Source: Incurvaria masculella (taxonomy: Eukaryota > Arthropoda > Insecta > Lepidoptera > Incurvariidae). Taken from it: 64,000 nucleotides of DNA. Positions 63,160 to 64,000 of this stretch are shown here, in pieces; position 1 is the stretch's first letter, and each line of letters starts with the position of its first letter. Below the pieces are notes generated by a model that saw only the letters and a list, made by a program, of their open reading frames with translations, made no database searches and was not told where the DNA came from. The DNA is taken from contig OX335644.1 of NCBI GenBank assembly GCA_946894095.1, forward strand, positions 25,525,595 to 25,589,594, in the 5' to 3' direction. Position numbers and translations under genes: made by a program.

Positions 63160-64000
63160 AGGTTTCGATTTTAGTTTAAACAATGGAACTGGAGAAAAAA
63201 GGTTGGGCGAGACAATGCATAGCGTTACAAATAAAACAACATTGTTTAATATATAATAACTATTTATGTAAGTATATAAACATTACATCAATTAGAAAAA
63301 AATAATTCATTTACCTAATGCACAAATGCAAGAAAAAAGGGGAAATAAAATAACTTAAAAAATAACATACACCCTCACACTACACATTTTTATATTTAAA
63401 TTTAATTTAATATTTTTAAATTAATATTTTTTATTTAAATTATTAAAAACTCGATTTCTCTTCTCAAAATCTATGCTATAAACTAATAATGATAATCCTT
63501 ACATTTATTTTAATTAAATATATATTTTTTAAGTTTCGAGCTCTCCGGTGCAAAATGAGTAGGCATCTCACCTACCTATTTCTATTTTACAAATTCTTAA
63601 AGATAATATATAAAAATGATCATGTCTTGGAAATCCCAGTGTAGATTATCTAAATCCTAACATGTGCATAACCTGAAAATTTACACAATATTCTTGAATC
63701 ATAAATAAATGATTATTTAAAACAATAGATACATAACATTGATGAGTCAGTGTAAAAGCATTCGAAATCCAGAAACAATTTATTTACCCTCGTAAAAAGT
63801 TGTAATACAAAGATTGCATATGCTCGGCTCTTACATCGAACAAAGCTTGAACTATTTTTTTTTTCCCAATGCCTTGATATCTATTGTAAGAGATTCCAGA
63901 GTTGTTCCAGCACCGAAGAGCCCCGAATCAATGCTTCGCTATGGACAAGGTACCGTCACCCCGCCGTGGGCCCCCACACCTTAACCTACCTCGCATTTCT
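63160..64000. other. AT-rich right end of window
   Basis: Very AT-rich (63240-63560 especially), no gene or assignable repeat recognised. Confidence 0.3.

Overview
This 64-kb window is insect nuclear DNA, almost certainly from a moth or butterfly. It has intron-rich genes with short GC-rich exons in AT-rich DNA, TTAGG-type telomeric arrays, many copies of a short element with an internal GTCC/GTCT microsatellite (the type described from Lepidoptera as MITEs with hitchhiking (GTCY)n repeats), and an Ir25a gene. No prokaryotic features are present.

Three protein-coding genes can be reconstructed by matching splice sites and intron phases. (1) 829-15110, minus strand: the first ten coding exons (514 codons) of a kainate-type ionotropic glutamate receptor. 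They cover the signal peptide, amino-terminal domain and S1 half of the ligand-binding domain. The channel and C-terminus lie beyond the left edge. (2) 26024-37768, plus strand: nine coding exons, 609 aa, encoding a mitochondrial acyl-CoA dehydrogenase-family protein of the VLCAD/ACAD9 type that has lost the catalytic motif (like Drosophila enigma). (3) 41489-60428, minus strand: seventeen coding exons, 911 aa, the complete chemosensory co-receptor Ir25a. So two glutamate-receptor-superfamily genes lie on one strand with a metabolic-type gene on the other strand between them.

The rest is mostly transposable-element debris: (GTCY)n MITEs; a TTAA-targeting MITE with AAGGTGGCCCAACCCG ends; SINEs with either a tRNA-like or a 5S-rRNA-like head on one shared body; a mariner relic; a Ty3/gypsy integrase relic with a rearranged LTR; several non-LTR retrotransposon 3' fragments; and fold-back elements, two of which carry telomeric repeats in their loop.

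The most unusual feature is repeated tandem amplification of receptor exons. Ir25a exon 4 has six defective copies beside it (213-bp period). Ir25a exon 2 has three extra copies. An intronic minisatellite next to Ir25a exon 14 is built from that exon's 3' end and splice donor. In the kainate receptor, a degenerate array abuts the donor of exon 6, and half of exon 8 is duplicated. A scatter of CTCF-like AGRTGGCGC motifs lies mainly between the dehydrogenase-like gene and Ir25a.
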